Assembly: GCA_037074705.1 (NCBI GenBank)
Contig: CM073593.1
Location: forward strand, 57,231,501 to 57,295,500
DNA length: 64,000 bases
Direction: 5' to 3'
Source of the DNA: Zhengitettix transpicula
Lineage: Eukaryota; Arthropoda; Insecta; Orthoptera; Tetrigidae
The notes under the pieces were generated by a model. The model had not been told where the DNA came from. It saw nothing but the letters and a program-made list of their open reading frames with translations, and made no database searches. Below are positions 11,291 to 24,343 of the stretch, piece after piece (positions within the stretch are counted from its first letter, which is position 1; the number at the start of each line of letters is the position of its first letter). The translations under genes and the position numbers were made by a program.

Positions 11291-14200
11291 CTCATTATTT
11301 GTTGCCAACGTTTCGGTAAATTTTTTTTCCATCTTGATGTAAACTTACTATCTGGTCTTTTTTATCCTAAAAATGAATTCTCGTTGACCTTACATAATAA
11401 TGTGTGTATTCTAAACTTTTTTTTATCGTGGTTGAATCTGTTGTCCAGGTTTCTTGTTCGTACTGGGTCGCCCTACCTTCATTGGAACAGCTACAATATA
11501 AGGGTTTACATTTTGACAGTTGGTCCAGCAGCTGATGTTCTGTCACTCTCGAGTTTACCAAAAGCAGCGTGTTTCGCTAAAAACGACAGCGGACCTCGCT
11601 GGAGCAGAAGACAGCCTCCGCATCTGCGGATCACCTTCCACTCAGGACAGCTGAGAGCTACCTGAGATTCGGGCCGCGAGACGAAACAGGAGCCCTGAAC
11701 AATTGTGTGATTGAAATTAACAGTAAGGCACGGCGCCAGCAGCGAACGCTGAATGAACCCCACGCATCTGCCTTCAGGGACACCACGCCACAAAGGGAGC
11801 ATCTCCAAAAAAGGGAGAGAAAGAGAGCGGGAGAGAGTGAGAGACAGTGGGGGTGGGGACAGGGAAGTTACTCACTCAGACACAAAACATTCAGCTCTCA
11901 AGAGGTTCGGCCAAGAATGTCAAGTGTCGCTGGTAGAGCCCCTGAAGATGACTGAATCGGGATTCAACGAGGCATTGTCCATGTTGGTGTGCTCAGTAAC
12001 CTTTCTCTAGAACGTACCTGTACGGAAGGTACTGAATACGTTGAAGCTATTACAAGTTTGGTGAACGATTCCTCACTCACTCAGCCACTCTGAAAAAACT
12101 AATCTAAATGTCACCAAGTATCAACTGAATGAACATATCAACGTTTTGAATGTATTTAAGTTGTCATAAAAATCAGACGGAAACCTGTAGAATAACCTAT
12201 TAACTGGGACTAAATTTTAAATGCGAAAAGTAACTAGAAAAAGTAAGAGTAAGAATGGCGTACTTTAGGAACGGTGAGATCAAGTGTTCCAAGACCAATT
12301 GTGAAAGATACTAGAAGAGACATTACGTCCAAGAGGTCCACAGTGCATCTTAATTTGTACGAGTTGTTTTAAATGTCTACTGCTAGAGATCGGAAGTATA
12401 AAATTCTAATTTAAAAGTGGAACAGAAATAAAATTCGTTCAACTTCGATCTGTTAACGTAAGGATCAATGGCTTTCTCCTACCGAATGTGTATCATTCGT
12501 GGATGCATACATCTAGACATTGGGTAAAATTTGTTATTTCTTAAACACATGGTGCTTACTAGATTTCGGAATGTAAAGGAAAGTTTTCTTGGAGCTTCCT
12601 CTATCCGCTTATCGAGACATTACAGGTAAAAAGAGAGAACTTCCGCATGATGCTGGCTTTAAACACTTTCATAATCTCTTCTCCTAAATTAATTTAGTTT
12701 CTTGCCTATTTTCTTCTATTCTTATTGTCCGCCATTACTCTCTAAGATAACCGTCTTTTTCCACCTAAGCACTTTCCTCAATACAAATCGTATGTATTAT
12801 ATAAGGTATCTAGATTCGTTTGTGTGCTTATATACTTTAGAAAGTGTTTCTAATTTCTTGATGCGTATCGTCGGACTACTTACTCCCTTCAACTTCTCGT
12901 AGCTTCCACTATTTTTATGCAGTCTTCCATAAATTTTCTCTTTTTATTATTAAATTCATCAGTTCTTCTCATCGTTGATATTTTCCAGTGAAATCTCACC
13001 CTTTGTATTTATTTTAATAATTAACCTGATTCCATTTTACCATTGCCCATGTCCCTTAATAACTCTTATATTTCTTTAAATCCTTGAGAAGATTTTAAAA
13101 TGTAATAAGATAATTTATCTCACTAATTTTTGAAATTTTTCTTGTTAACCACGATTATAAATTGGAGCATCTGTGATCTGGGTCTAGATTAAATATATTT
13201 ATTATTTAATAATACATCAAGTTGCCGTCAGAACTACGTAGAAATCAACCTGTCTGCTTATGTGAACCCCTTTTTTTTTCGTGAGTCTATTCGCATTCAC
13301 ATTTCTACACAAAACTATAAGTTGTCCAAAGACGAGAGAAAAGAGTATTTTTGAAGTCATGTAACGAATCTATCCCTGAGATTAATGCAAGAAATAACTT
13401 CAGGAAGAGTAGATCGAAAAAAAAAATTGAAGTGAGACATAATGTGGGTAGAGAAGGTGGCCGACTCAGAAAAATAATTCTGTACAGGAATCCTCATGAT
13501 GATAAGCGACCCAGAAGGTATAAAGAGGCAGAGTTTCACTAGATGAATGAAAACAAGTGTGTAGGCAGTGGATAAATCTTTATCTTTATACTCACGCAAA
13601 ATTTAGTTATAACACGAAATTCTGAAAATAATTATTTGCACTTATGTGAGCTATTTATTCCAATTTAAATGCAGTTCAGTTTTCGATACCTGACATTTTG
13701 TTAGACATCCAAGGTTAATTTTACAATTTTATAAAGACCGTGGTAATCAGCGTGGTGAAGGTCCAGAGTAAAGCATTTTCTTCCTGTCGCTTTCCTTTAT
13801 CGTGCTATCAGCTAGTTTCGTTGTAATCATTTGTACACCGATGTGTTATCTGGATGTGGGGACGAGATAATCGAAACTGGGTAACAAAATTAGTTGTAGA
13901 GGGCACATAACACATCGAACCGTTTCCGATTCTTTTGCAATGCAAAAAAAAAATGTAGTCGTACTTTGAAGCCTTCAGAACCAATCTTCACACTGCAGTA
14001 GTCAATCTCGCAAATGAATTCAACCTCGCTCTAATTAGCCGTTTGTCGTAATTTAGACAAACGTTATTGGTATGGTTTTGCCAATAATTCATACATTAGT
14101 TAAAACTTAACACGCAGCATAGGAAGAGTTTATAAGGGAGGGAAGAATATAAAATACAGACTGGAAATTAAAATTACATTCAAAAATAGCATCAGCAGTT

Positions 14201-15399
14201 TTGAGAAAATAAATTATTAAATAAATTAAATTGGGAAAAAATGATTATGTTTCTAAACTCCTTAATAAAGTCAACAATTTAGTGTTTGAGTGTTAAATAA
14301 ATTTCATACACACTGCAAACTACTGGTATGCAAGAATACTCTTAGTCTTTGGCGTAATTCACGATGGTAAAACAGCACAAAATCTACCTGCCCTAATTAT
14401 GAATATGCTTTGTTATAGAGAATTCATTTCTTAAATGATTTTACGAAAAAATAAAGTGTTTAAATTGACAATCATATCCACAATTTATCATCGCTCAATT
14501 GTTATGAAGATCTATTGACAACGTTGAAAACACCAATTGTTTATAAAGAAATGTTGCAATAGGAGATTTAATATATCGAAATTCAGACATAGAATATAAG
14601 TTAACGTTGTTTTTTGTGATCGAGTAGGTTAATGACTAGTGAAATTAATCTTCATATGGTCAATTTTAGAACTAATCTCAGTTTGCTACATTTATTAAGG
14701 AATTTAACAATTAATTGTTCGTTCAAAGTTTGTTATTCGCGAATTGAAAATGAAATTCACATATTATACACAAACTATTCATTTGGCGTCTTATGGACAT
14801 GTGCCTGGATCCTCTTTGTGGGGCGTTGTCCCACGACGACAAGCGACGCAACTCGGCTCAACTCATGCCAGAAGCACACAGTACAACATAATAAGCATGT
14901 GACTGTTTAATCTCCGTTGATTGTCCTTCCTCAATGGTCCGTTTTCGAGACAGAACTTCCCATGGCGCCACCTAGATTACAACTTCTCTGTTTTTCTTTT
15001 GTAGACAAAAATAATATATTTTGCTCTGCGCTATATGTCTAGTTTAACCTGAAAGGAATTCTTCTTAGAAAAAACGGAGCTGTATTCTTGTGACCTCATA
15101 AGTGAGTTTCGATAGGCTCCAGATTAATATTTAACGCATAGAATCATTTTAAAATCACTGGTGCGACGCGAGCACCGAAGTTAGAGTAAAATCATGATTT
15201 GGTCGCTTACTCTGAGAATCTTGTTTTTAAATTTGTTGACAATGTTTTTGGTTCTGGGTTTGCCGTTGCCGTAACATTCAGAATTTGAACGTTGGCTCAG
15301 TTAAAGAGAATATGAAGGCTTTCGTCATTATTTCCCTTGTGTCTTTTCTCACAATTCTTTTCACGATGTTGATATTTTGTTTTGAATGTTACAGATTTA
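11291..15399. other. Mostly AT-rich; GC- and purine-rich patch 11520-11960; CCGAAACGTT motif at 11306-11316 (minus)
   Basis: The patch at 11520-11960 has several overlapping short frames on both strands (up to 100 codons) and a purine-rich run near 11805-11865. None resembles a known protein. The reverse-strand CCGAAACGTT near 11306 recurs at 17785 and 43999 and probably marks another repeat family. The rest is unassigned. Confidence 0.45.
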
Positions 15400-16720
15400 G
15401 GAACGCCTAAAGAATGTCTCCAAATTAAGAGTTCTAAGATGGCGGAATGACGGGAATGAGCAGCTGTTGATTAGTGCGCATGTGGAGCACATTGACGACC
15501 ACATAAACTACGCTGTAATGGAGTTGAAATCCCCGGTCCGAACGCTGAAGTGTCGACGCGGGGAGCTGGAAGTCATAAATCTGGAGAATTCCTCGTAGCT
15601 GCGTAGGGCAGGGCAGGGCATGGAAGGGCGTGTCGGGTTTCGAGGGCGGCTGGCGCAGATGCGCAACCTGTAGGTCCCCTTCCTATTGATGTCCAGCAAA
15701 CTGGTTCCGCACCCGCACTTGGATGCGTCATCCTGCAGGCTCCGTGTAAGTAACAGCGAAACACGACCTCATAAAGCCGCAGTCATGATAGCCTCTTCCT
15801 ACTTTGCTACAAAGTTCCAGTTGCCGCCAGTGACAGGGCAGTTATTAACGAAAGCTGATCACGGTTGAGTTCTTTACTGAAGAGAAAACAAAAGAGCCGA
15901 TGAAATTGGAAGAGAAACGGAGTGATTTAAACGTTGATTAGATCTCCATAAACATTATGACAACGCTACCTGGCATGTCCGCTGATCGCTCCGGACCATT
16001 AATGAATTCAGGGATGAAGATTAGTGTTAGAAATGATGCGCCTGTTGCGAGATTCACAGGAAAATAGTACGCCATTTCAAGAAGGCAAACCTTTTGCCTT
16101 CTCAGTCCCAATCTTCTAAACTCTCAATCAACTTTCGATTAGTTAAGCTTGTTAGCCTCAACACACCAAACCGACGAAATGTATTAAAAAATGAAGATTT
16201 TTTGAATGTTAGATCATTACAAGTTAAACAATTTCATAAATCAAAGATAATCACTGAAAAATATTTTTTTTTTAGTCAGGTGTCAGTAACAATTCCAAGA
16301 CTCGGCCTGAGGATCAGGTGGTGACAGAACCAACCAAGTTAGAGCCAGTGTTTGCAAGCACGTTCCTGTTCACTTCGCTGTTGCCAATTCTGAACTGATT
16401 GTTGTGCTTCCAGACTTCACGAGAGTGGAGTGTCTGCATGGAAGGTCTTTGGAGAAGACCCTCATCCAGAAGCCTGTCGCTTCCTACAAAGAGAAAAGAG
16501 GGGGAATCGCTGCACGTGGTGGCCCTGTGGGTGTGCTTTTTTATGCTCGCTACATGTGCATGAGGATATCATATAGCAGCTCCGACGCTGGGGACAAGTT
16601 CAACAAGTCCCTGAGTTCCCTACCAAAGTTTCTGTACAAACTAGCATACCCCCTTGAAATTGATTTGTTTTCTGACATTAGCCATTATACTTTCAATTTT
16701 GAACTTATCATAAATTAATC
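15400..16720 (+). other. GC-rich island with a weak two-exon coding candidate
   Basis: The region is visibly less AT-rich than its surroundings. An ATG at 15689 opens 19 codons that end exactly before a consensus donor GTAAGT (15746-15751). A strong acceptor (T-rich tract and TTTAG, ending 16275) is followed by 40 open codons to a TGA at 16396-16398. Both exons are in phase 0, so a 59-residue product would result. The ATG context is poor, no protein family is recognisable, and a one-in-three phase match is weak evidence. It may equally be an old element or a non-coding exon. Confidence 0.2.
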
Positions 16721-19700
16721 GTTTTATTGTTCACGTTTGTTGTCAGAGGCAACTTTTTTCTGATATTCCTATTTTATTCAGCTGAGATTCAAGGATAAAT
16801 CAGCTAACTCGTTTCACAATACTCTGATTTCCAATGACTAGAGCAGATTCTTCAACAAATACGAATAAAAAGTCTGAGATTACACTAATCTTGTACACCA
16901 TAGATTTGTAATTTGATGACAATGAAGGATTGAACATCGGGATAACGTTCATCATCAATTTTGATATTTTTGGGAGCTATGTGGATCACACTTCATAAAG
17001 AAAATAAATATGTTATAATAATATAGTCCGCTGGGAACTATTACGCTGGTGTGCTTATCGATTTCTCTTCTAATGGTAAACAAATTTTTTAATAATGCAA
17101 AATAGTGCTTTCCCCCTATGGTTCTAAGGGCAAAAAAAAACCACCTTCGGTCCACTTGCGTCACAGGTTCGGAGATTAGCAATGTTAAAAAGGGGCCATT
17201 CAGCGGCAGTGATTGCCGCCCGCCAGTTCGCGAAAGTTCATCTAGCCAAAATCTACGTGCATAATTTCTTTCAGTACACAACACCATTGCATATTTATTG
17301 GGAGATGAGGGCGCCTAGATGGCGCCAGGTATATCCTATATTTGTTGGACGCCACCGGAGAAGAATCGCAATGCAAATGACTGGAGACGTAAGAAATGTT
17401 GTACTGAAGGAAGCAAAATAATTATTTTATCGTTGAAAGTTTTCCATATTCTTTGTTATAGATATTTGACGATGGAAAAAATGTGACACGTAAAACTTTT
17501 AACAGAGGTAAAGATCACGATCGCAATAAAAGCGTTCACTGCTTATGATTTAAATTTTAAGTATATTTATATGTGAAAATGTTGCTAAATCAAGATTACG
17601 CCACAGATGAAAATGTCATTAAAAGCAAACTTATGCCATACATGATCTAATACACGCACAAAGTTGACTTTGAGGGGTTGCCTAGTTAACAGGGTAGGTC
17701 AGTTCGTACGAAATAAAATTACATTTGTTTGAAAAGGTGGTTAAATACATTTTTATTTGTTAATATAAATTTCTTTAAGCTCGCCCAACGTTTCGGCAAC
17801 TTTTCCCATGCCGCCAAAATAGGAAAACCCTCAAAATTGTCGCTCGATTTTTCAACATAATTTTTTCCGACCAGGTTGAGAAATAGAAAAATTTCACATC
17901 AGGGCAAAATATAGCGAATTCGGTGGACAGTTACAACAATTTTTAAACTTGTAGGCGTCGAAACTGACCAGGATATGAACCGGGGTTTTTCATTCAATAT
18001 ACTGCATCTAGTGTAGGAAATCCAAGGATGAAGCAGAAAGATTCCTTTCCTGGCTTAAATATAAGAAATGTATTTCAAATATTTCCAGCAACAAACTGCG
18101 AGGTTATTAAAATACTTTGTGGTTACACTTCAGCGCCAATTCCTCCGTGGTTCGACGACGAGTTCTCGTCGGAGAAAATTGTTTTCTGTGTCATATTTGT
18201 GTGAAACTGTTGCTCAGTAGTGTTTCGTTACGTAGCATTGAAGTAGCTTCACAGAAATGTATTATAACGTGTGAACCTCATTACGGTGCACAATAAGCAT
18301 CGCCAATGCGTCAGCCTGGAGGATTTTAAAGAGGTTTCTTAGATTTCAGAAATTAACTCTTGAGATTGAATCTGTTTTAAACCTCCGCGGTATCATGTTG
18401 GCAAAAATCATATCCTGTAAGCTCCCAGGCTTTGGATCGGTACGCTTTGAAGTCGTAAAACTGTTCTGGGCAATGGGCAATAAATATCGCGACTTAACCG
18501 GTACTGGGAATTTTAATTTAGCTGACAATGCAGCCGCTTCTCGCGACCTGCGGACCTCGGGTTTCAAATTACGTCTGCACTGTGCACAAGTGCAGTAGCG
18601 ACCCGCGTAAATCACGCCAGCGGAGCAATTAAGACAAAGCCGCAAACAAAAGATTCGTAATTGGAACTTGTCCGCATTCGCCTCGCCGAAATTGAGGGAT
18701 CCGAAATGGATATAGCCTAGGCTAGACGCAATTCTGTCATCCAGCAGGTGTGGAATACGGGGTAGTAAAAATTAATGCATTTCCTGGCGAGACACCCCCG
18801 CCTGCTTCTCGCTGTTTCTTCCTGGTTCAAACACCTTAGCATCCCTTCCAATTAGTTCTGACTCAAAGGGCAGACCATCACATTGTTGACGAAAGATAGT
18901 TGACATTTCCGAGATGTAGAATTGTGGCCGGGTATTCTCTGTTTTTTTTTTGTTACAACTTTTTCTACATCGAACAAACGAGGGTGGAAACGATCTCCGA
19001 ACGATTGCTAATATGTGACTGATTATGAAGTGCATATGGGAGACGACGACAATTCCACGCACGGAAAATAGTTCTGGCACAGTATTCCTACTTCAAATGT
19101 GTGATTTTTTAATAAAATATTTTTAATACTTTTATTGTTGCCTTAAAAATCACTGAATTATGAATTAAGTATTCACATGTACACATTTTCTCTCCCTAAT
19201 GTAATAAATTGCCCTATTTATGTATTAAAATTACTTTAATTTAATCTAAAATTAAATGTTCTTTTTTATTTACATTATCACACATTTTAAGAAATTTAAG
19301 TATATGAATTAAATTCTATTTTTTATATTTATATTTCTCATATGAATATTTTTCATATATATTTATTGTATTTGTATCTTATTATTCAGGTAATTTTGAT
19401 TGCCTACAAATTAAAATGTGTAACGTTTTAATATATGTCATGATTTCATTCTTCTCACAGCATTACTTTTCTTTTCTTTCGAAATAGACAATTTAAAAAA
19501 AAGTGTAAAATGCAAATATTTTGTAGGATTTATCAACTCAATTACGAGGAGTAAAAATTATTAATTTTTATTGATTTTGAGATCGTCGTTTATGTCTGCA
19601 GGTATTTTGAGAACTTTAATATTATTAGATTTGGAATTTTGCAATGATTTTGAATTTTTTTCAATGTATTGATCGAGTTCTTCTTTAGGAAGAAAGAATC

Positions 19701-22213
19701 GAACGGAAGTAACACTGATCATCTTCAGGGAAAAAGATTAAGAATCAGTCCTGGTCACACGACTACGAACTCTCTGTATAGAATGTAAAGGTACTATATT
19801 CAGTTTTCTGTAGAGGCCATTGCCTCTGATTTTAGATCTTTTCCCCTGAATTATTGGGATTTTCTGTAGAATGGAAATGAGAGTAACTCCAAATCTTTAA
19901 TATTACTTCGTACCTCTGAAAATAACTACGACGTAAGAACATCGTCAAGGAGATTGATTCGTTACACCGCATTAAAATTGTACCCCATTTTTTCAAAAAA
20001 GCTTTGATGGTCAACGTAACTGAACTTCAAAGTTTTTGTTTTATTCACATTTGGTTCTGAATATAATTTAAGATACGGTCGAACTTACAAAGATTAAGAA
20101 AAAATGAAACCAAAGGGAATGTTCGGAAAGTGACAGGGAATTTTATGCTTGATAAAGGTCAATTAGAGGATTTTAAAACGCACAAAATTTGGGAATTCAC
20201 TCTGTAAGCAATTCATGACTTTATACCGAAACTTTTCGGAAAACAAACAGGACGAAATGACTAAAATAATGAAAATACGTAACATTATCTTAGAAGTAAA
20301 ACATTTTCCAAGACTTATTATACACAAGTCTCCTAAATTAAATAGAACTTTTCGTCATAAATTTTTTCTTGTAATTATGTTGAACACTGCTGTCAAAGTT
20401 AGAAAAATTCTATAAAAATATGGGTTAGTATAGAAGAAAAGAAATATTAAGAAAACACTTGCAACTAATGCAGTTTATTTGCTTCATATATATTTATATT
20501 TTTGCAGCGTTGACTAATTGAAACAACAGTGTCGATTGTTTACCGAAAAGCTGAATTCTGCTAATTATGAAAATTACCTCTCGGAAGTGATGAAAAATTA
20601 ATGTTTGTGCTGTTGGTATTTAGGAACTGACGTTTAAAATGTACGTATGTTAATAAACACAAAGTAATCAGCAAAAAATTAATGCAATATTAATACCTTC
20701 ATTTATTTTTGTCTGAAACCTTCAATTAACGTATAAACTCATTTAAAATAATCCAATGGTCATTAAATTGTGAAAGAGTGAAAGCTTTAGCGGCGGAGCT
20801 GATTTATTTAATGCTCTGATTACTAATCGGGTGATAGTACGTTCCAAACATAAAGTTTCGAGGGCCGTAAATTTTTAATAATAAACGGGATGGCTTTAAA
20901 CTTGTTCCGCGACAGTAAATGTCTCAGGTAATGAAATAAATTAAGGAACGAGTAACTCTAAAAATGTGGGCCTCGGAGAAGAATTTGGCTTGATCCTTAC
21001 AAGGAATTAACAATTTGTCGAACACAGACATATATGATGCGTAGTCATCGGACACTGTATTCTACAAATTAGACAAGTTTTGTTTCTACATTAAATGCAG
21101 TATTGACATAAAGTCCAACATTTTTCTATGGAAGAGCCAAATCAAGAAAGATAATTGATAAACCGGTAATATTTAAGTAGGTTACAATTACAAGCAATTT
21201 CTCCCCCCCCCTCCCCCCTGCAATATTCTCCGCCTTACGTAGAACCAGCGTCGGCAATTGTGAAAGCTTATACGCACTTAATTGTTGGCTGTAGAACGTG
21301 TATTGTTTGTTTTGACATAGGGATTGTTTCTAAATTAGGAGCCACATGGCAAGTTACTGCGCTTGGCTTGATTCCCTAAGTAAAGTGTCGCAACTTGTGA
21401 ATGCGAGTTATTTTAACACCTGCCAGGGAAAACAGTTCCGGGCTATTCTCCATGTTATGTGGCCTACGACCTGTTGAAAGGTCATTGCCATACAGCACGC
21501 GCACACATAGAAATTATTCAATTATATTTGAATAAATATTCTTCTGTTTTTTTAATGGATCAAAATGCATAGAAACCATTTCGGTTACAGTGGGCATTGC
21601 ACTGGAAATTCTACGCAATTATTATCATCAACATTTAACTAATATTTTTGCAATGTACTCCATGCTTCTGTCTTCATCGAGGACGAAACGTGTTAACTTT
21701 TATGACAAATTTGCCTGTCTACATTTAAAATTTATTGAAGTGAGATAAATGTAACTTTTAATCTCGTCTTCATTACGAAAATCAATTTATATAATCGACT
21801 CATTGTTGTGTAATATTTCCATGTCAGTATTTATAATCAAGATTAATTGATATATCACTATCATATTGATAAACTGTACTACATGAGTTATTTATGAGGA
21901 CTGAAAGTATATAATCATACGATGCCTCATATCCTAAAGGGTTGTTACTAGAATATTTATTTTTTAACAGTTCCAAAGAAATGAAAGTAAAAAAAACTTT
22001 GAGGAACCCGTTGTTACAATTGGTCTCTTTTCCAAAACCAAATGTACGTTCTAAAGAATAAAGTAAAATTTAAGAAACATTATTCTTTATTTGGAGAAAA
22101 TAATGTCGTATATTTCATGGTAATGATTCATAGACATCGGTTGGAAGCTCGAGGATTTAAAATAGAAAAATTCTCCCAACATCCACTTTACCACTGTTGT
22201 AAGTTAAGAAATA
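16721..22213. other. AT-rich DNA; small GC-richer patches at 17140-17420, 18350-18720 and 18770-19080
   Basis: Short frames in the patches (79, 99 and 102 codons) show no known domain. A reverse-strand GCCGAAACGTTGGG (17783-17796) recurs in part at other loci and suggests repeat ancestry. A mixed poly-C tract lies at 21203-21218. Nothing else can be supported. Confidence 0.5.
21203..21218. repeat. Interrupted poly-C tract
   Basis: C8-9, T, C6 on the plus strand in otherwise AT-rich DNA. Confidence 0.9.
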
Positions 22214-22275
22214 CCTAAGAAAATAATAAATAAATAAACAGCCAATTTTAAGTCAGAAAATTAATTTGTTAAATA

Positions 22276-22301
22276 AAATCGCTATTTGGCGACCTCACCA
22301 G
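22276..22301 (-). other. Decayed hammerhead-like core in left arm
   Basis: Reverse strand reads CTGGTGAG, then a stem-loop with GTCGC and GCGA around an AAATA loop, then TTTTA where GAAAC is expected. It mirrors the motif at 22604-22633, with one core substitution and the GAAA box lost. Confidence 0.4.
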
Positions 22302-22603
22302 ATTCAAGTTTAAAACTACAAAAAGAACACAACAATTACAATGCTTAGAATAAAATTTTTAATAAACTTTTGGCAGATAACAAACAAACAATATAAATTT
22401 TGTTAGACTTACAAAATTTTGAAAGACTTTACTGACTGCCGTGGCCGAAATGTACAATTTAAAACGTTTGTAATGTATACAATCAAAAATTTGTAAGTCT
22501 AACACAATTTATATTGGTTTTCTTTTGTTATCTGGAAATGTTTCTCAAAAATTATTCTAATCATTATAATTGTATTGATCGTTTTGTAGTTTTAAACTGG
22601 AGT

Positions 22604-22633
22604 CTGATGAGTTCGCTAAATAAGCGACGAAAC
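22604..22633 (+). ncRNA. Hammerhead-ribozyme-like core, best copy (H1)
   Basis: CTGATGA (22604-22610), an 18-base linker (22611-22628) and GAAAC (22629-22633) follow the hammerhead order CUGANGA, stem II, GAAA. In the linker, bases 3-6 (TCGC) pair perfectly with bases 14-17 (GCGA) around the loop TAAATAA, and base 1 (G) can pair with base 18 (C). One extra base (T at position 2) must bulge, unlike the most compact natural hammerheads. I could not find convincing stem I and stem III partners or a UH cleavage site downstream, so self-cleavage is unproven. The long foldback could compete with ribozyme folding. Confidence 0.45.
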
Positions 22634-22709
22634 TTTGTTTAATTTTACATTAATAAATTATTTTTTTCTGACTTAAAATTGGCTGATGTTTATTTATTAG
22701 TTTTCTCAG

Positions 22710-24039
22710 ACGTCAGAATATATATTTATGTATATCATTTGTAAGAAAATAATCTTTTAATTTGTAGTCAATTACGAGATCATTTTCATTCACGTTAAAA
22801 CTATAAAAAGAAGCATTTTGAAACTGAAATTGAATCTGTTGATCCCCTTCAGGCACGCATAGCACTTGCACTTCTTAGATGGTTGCCAGGGATTTTAACT
22901 GCACACACTTGCCAAATGGGATCGATTTAGCCTGTAATGTGTAATAATGTGTTGACATTTGGAAACTATATATCTCCAATCGTACACGGATCCACGTGTA
23001 CACAAATGTATATATATATACTGTGCAATACCGTCCAAGACAGAGAACAAGAAATCTGGTCCTTTTTTACAGCCACAATATAATAACATTATTTATAATC
23101 CGTATATATTTACCAGATATCAGATTAAAAAAATAATAAATTTGGCCTTCTGGCAGAGAAACTTGCTATGAACATCGCAATTAAATCATTAATAAATAAT
23201 ATTTAAATGTAATGAGAATCTAAAACGTCTGTAGAAAATATAATTAATTAAATGAAATAGCCAACTACAGACCAAATTAAGTGATTATTTACTTCCGACC
23301 GATCATAATTTCTCATTTACGCATAAAGGAATATATTTAAAGTTTTATCATCTCCCGTAAGCGTTCAATGTAAAACACGTTAAACAGGAAGCCGTATACA
23401 TGCGGTGTAATTGTGTGGTGGCGGGAGCTTTCTTCTTTGACAGGCAATCACTTCCAAATACCTCCTCGGTAGTAGGAGAAGCATAGCTGCACTGCTGGTT
23501 GCATCAGGACCAGGTGTTTTTTTTTGCTTTTTCTTGGTGAGGAGTGTACGTTAACATTTTTCAACGAGTAAAAAACATCAAATGATTACGTAAAAATATG
23601 TGAAATTGTCTCGATACACCGTGAATATAAAAATTTATTGATTGGTTATTAATGTAAATTTTATAAAACAGTTGAAAATGTTTAGTTACCTGTGTATATG
23701 AAAATATATGAGTTTTTCTGCCGACATAATATATTTGAAGACGCGAGTAGTTAAATGTGAACAGTACTAAATTAATTGTGAAAAACCTACGACTATTGTC
23801 AAATATTCTAACTTCTTAAATTTATTTATTAAATTTCCTCAGTTGAATATTACATTTCATCTATTGTGTGATTAAGTTTTGTATGCTTTTATTAAATTTT
23901 ATAATTTACTATAGAAATTTCGTCATGTACCTACGGCGTGTTTCAAAAACAATTATTCGATTTGACACGTATATATTTTGGAAACTGATGTACATATAAA
24001 ATAAATGTTAATTTTGAGATAAAGGAAAATACATAAAGA
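22710..24039. other. AT-rich DNA, nothing recognised
   Basis: Contains a short (TA)n run at 23009-23021 and a slightly GC-richer patch near 23400-23520 without a usable frame. Confidence 0.55.
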
Positions 24040-24343
24040 TTATGTACACACCGACTCAAACGTGCTCAATATGCCAGATTGCCATATATGTATGCGGTAT
24101 TCAAATTCGACCCACACTCTAGAGGGAAAGTCTTTGATTCCTGCCTCCACGGCAGTTGCTACGCGATTCTGTACTTTGACAATTGTTGCTGAACGTGGAA
24201 GCACGTGAACTGAGTCTGTTATAAACCCCTACAGTAAAAAAATCAGGGAGGTCGGGTGACCTTGGAGGGTTGTGATGTAAGGCTGAATCATTTTCGCCAG
24301 TACGGCCGATCCATCGTCATTTACGTGTTGAAAACCACGAGAG
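24040..24343 (-). pseudogene. Mariner-type (DDE/D) transposase C-terminus, relic (M1)
   Basis: Minus-strand translation gives RWIGRTG (codons at 24296-24316) and then PPRSPDL. After a one-base frameshift come F-L-L-stop-G-F-I at the position of the family's FFLWG block, then QNRVATAVEAG, RVWVEFEYR and a final stop at 24040-24042. This order is the canonical end of insect mariner/Tc1-superfamily transposases. The Asp in SPDL is the likely third catalytic acidic residue, and the W-x-E-[LF]-E-Y-R block closes the protein. Breaks are a frameshift after SPDL and an in-frame TAG (about 24230-24232) at the Trp of the LWG motif. The N-terminal DNA-binding domain and first two catalytic residues are missing and no terminal inverted repeats are evident, so this is a dead 5'-truncated fragment. 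Confidence 0.82.

Larger units (their letters stand above)
22214..22709. mobile_element. Family H foldback element (long inverted repeat)
   Basis: The left arm (about 22214-22420) and right arm (about 22482-22709) are diverged reverse complements over some 200 bp. They share the blocks GCCAATTTTAAGTCAGAAAA, TTTAAACTAC, CAGATAACAAA and GTTAGACTTACAAA. The spacer of about 60 bp contains TGCCGTGGCCGAAATGT (22437-22453), which recurs at the inner side of the solo copy at 24.95 kb. No protein is encoded. The right arm carries an intact hammerhead-like core and the left arm a decayed one in mirror orientation. Head-to-head paired terminal repeats are typical of Penelope-like elements, and hammerhead motifs are known from that group. 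A non-autonomous derivative or a pair of such terminal repeats is therefore the leading interpretation, though still inferred. Confidence 0.75.

Noticed and set aside
21671..21694. TCTTC/GAGGA stem followed by CGAAACGTG
   Set aside because: Stem and GAAAC box look right, but the CUGANGA box is absent.
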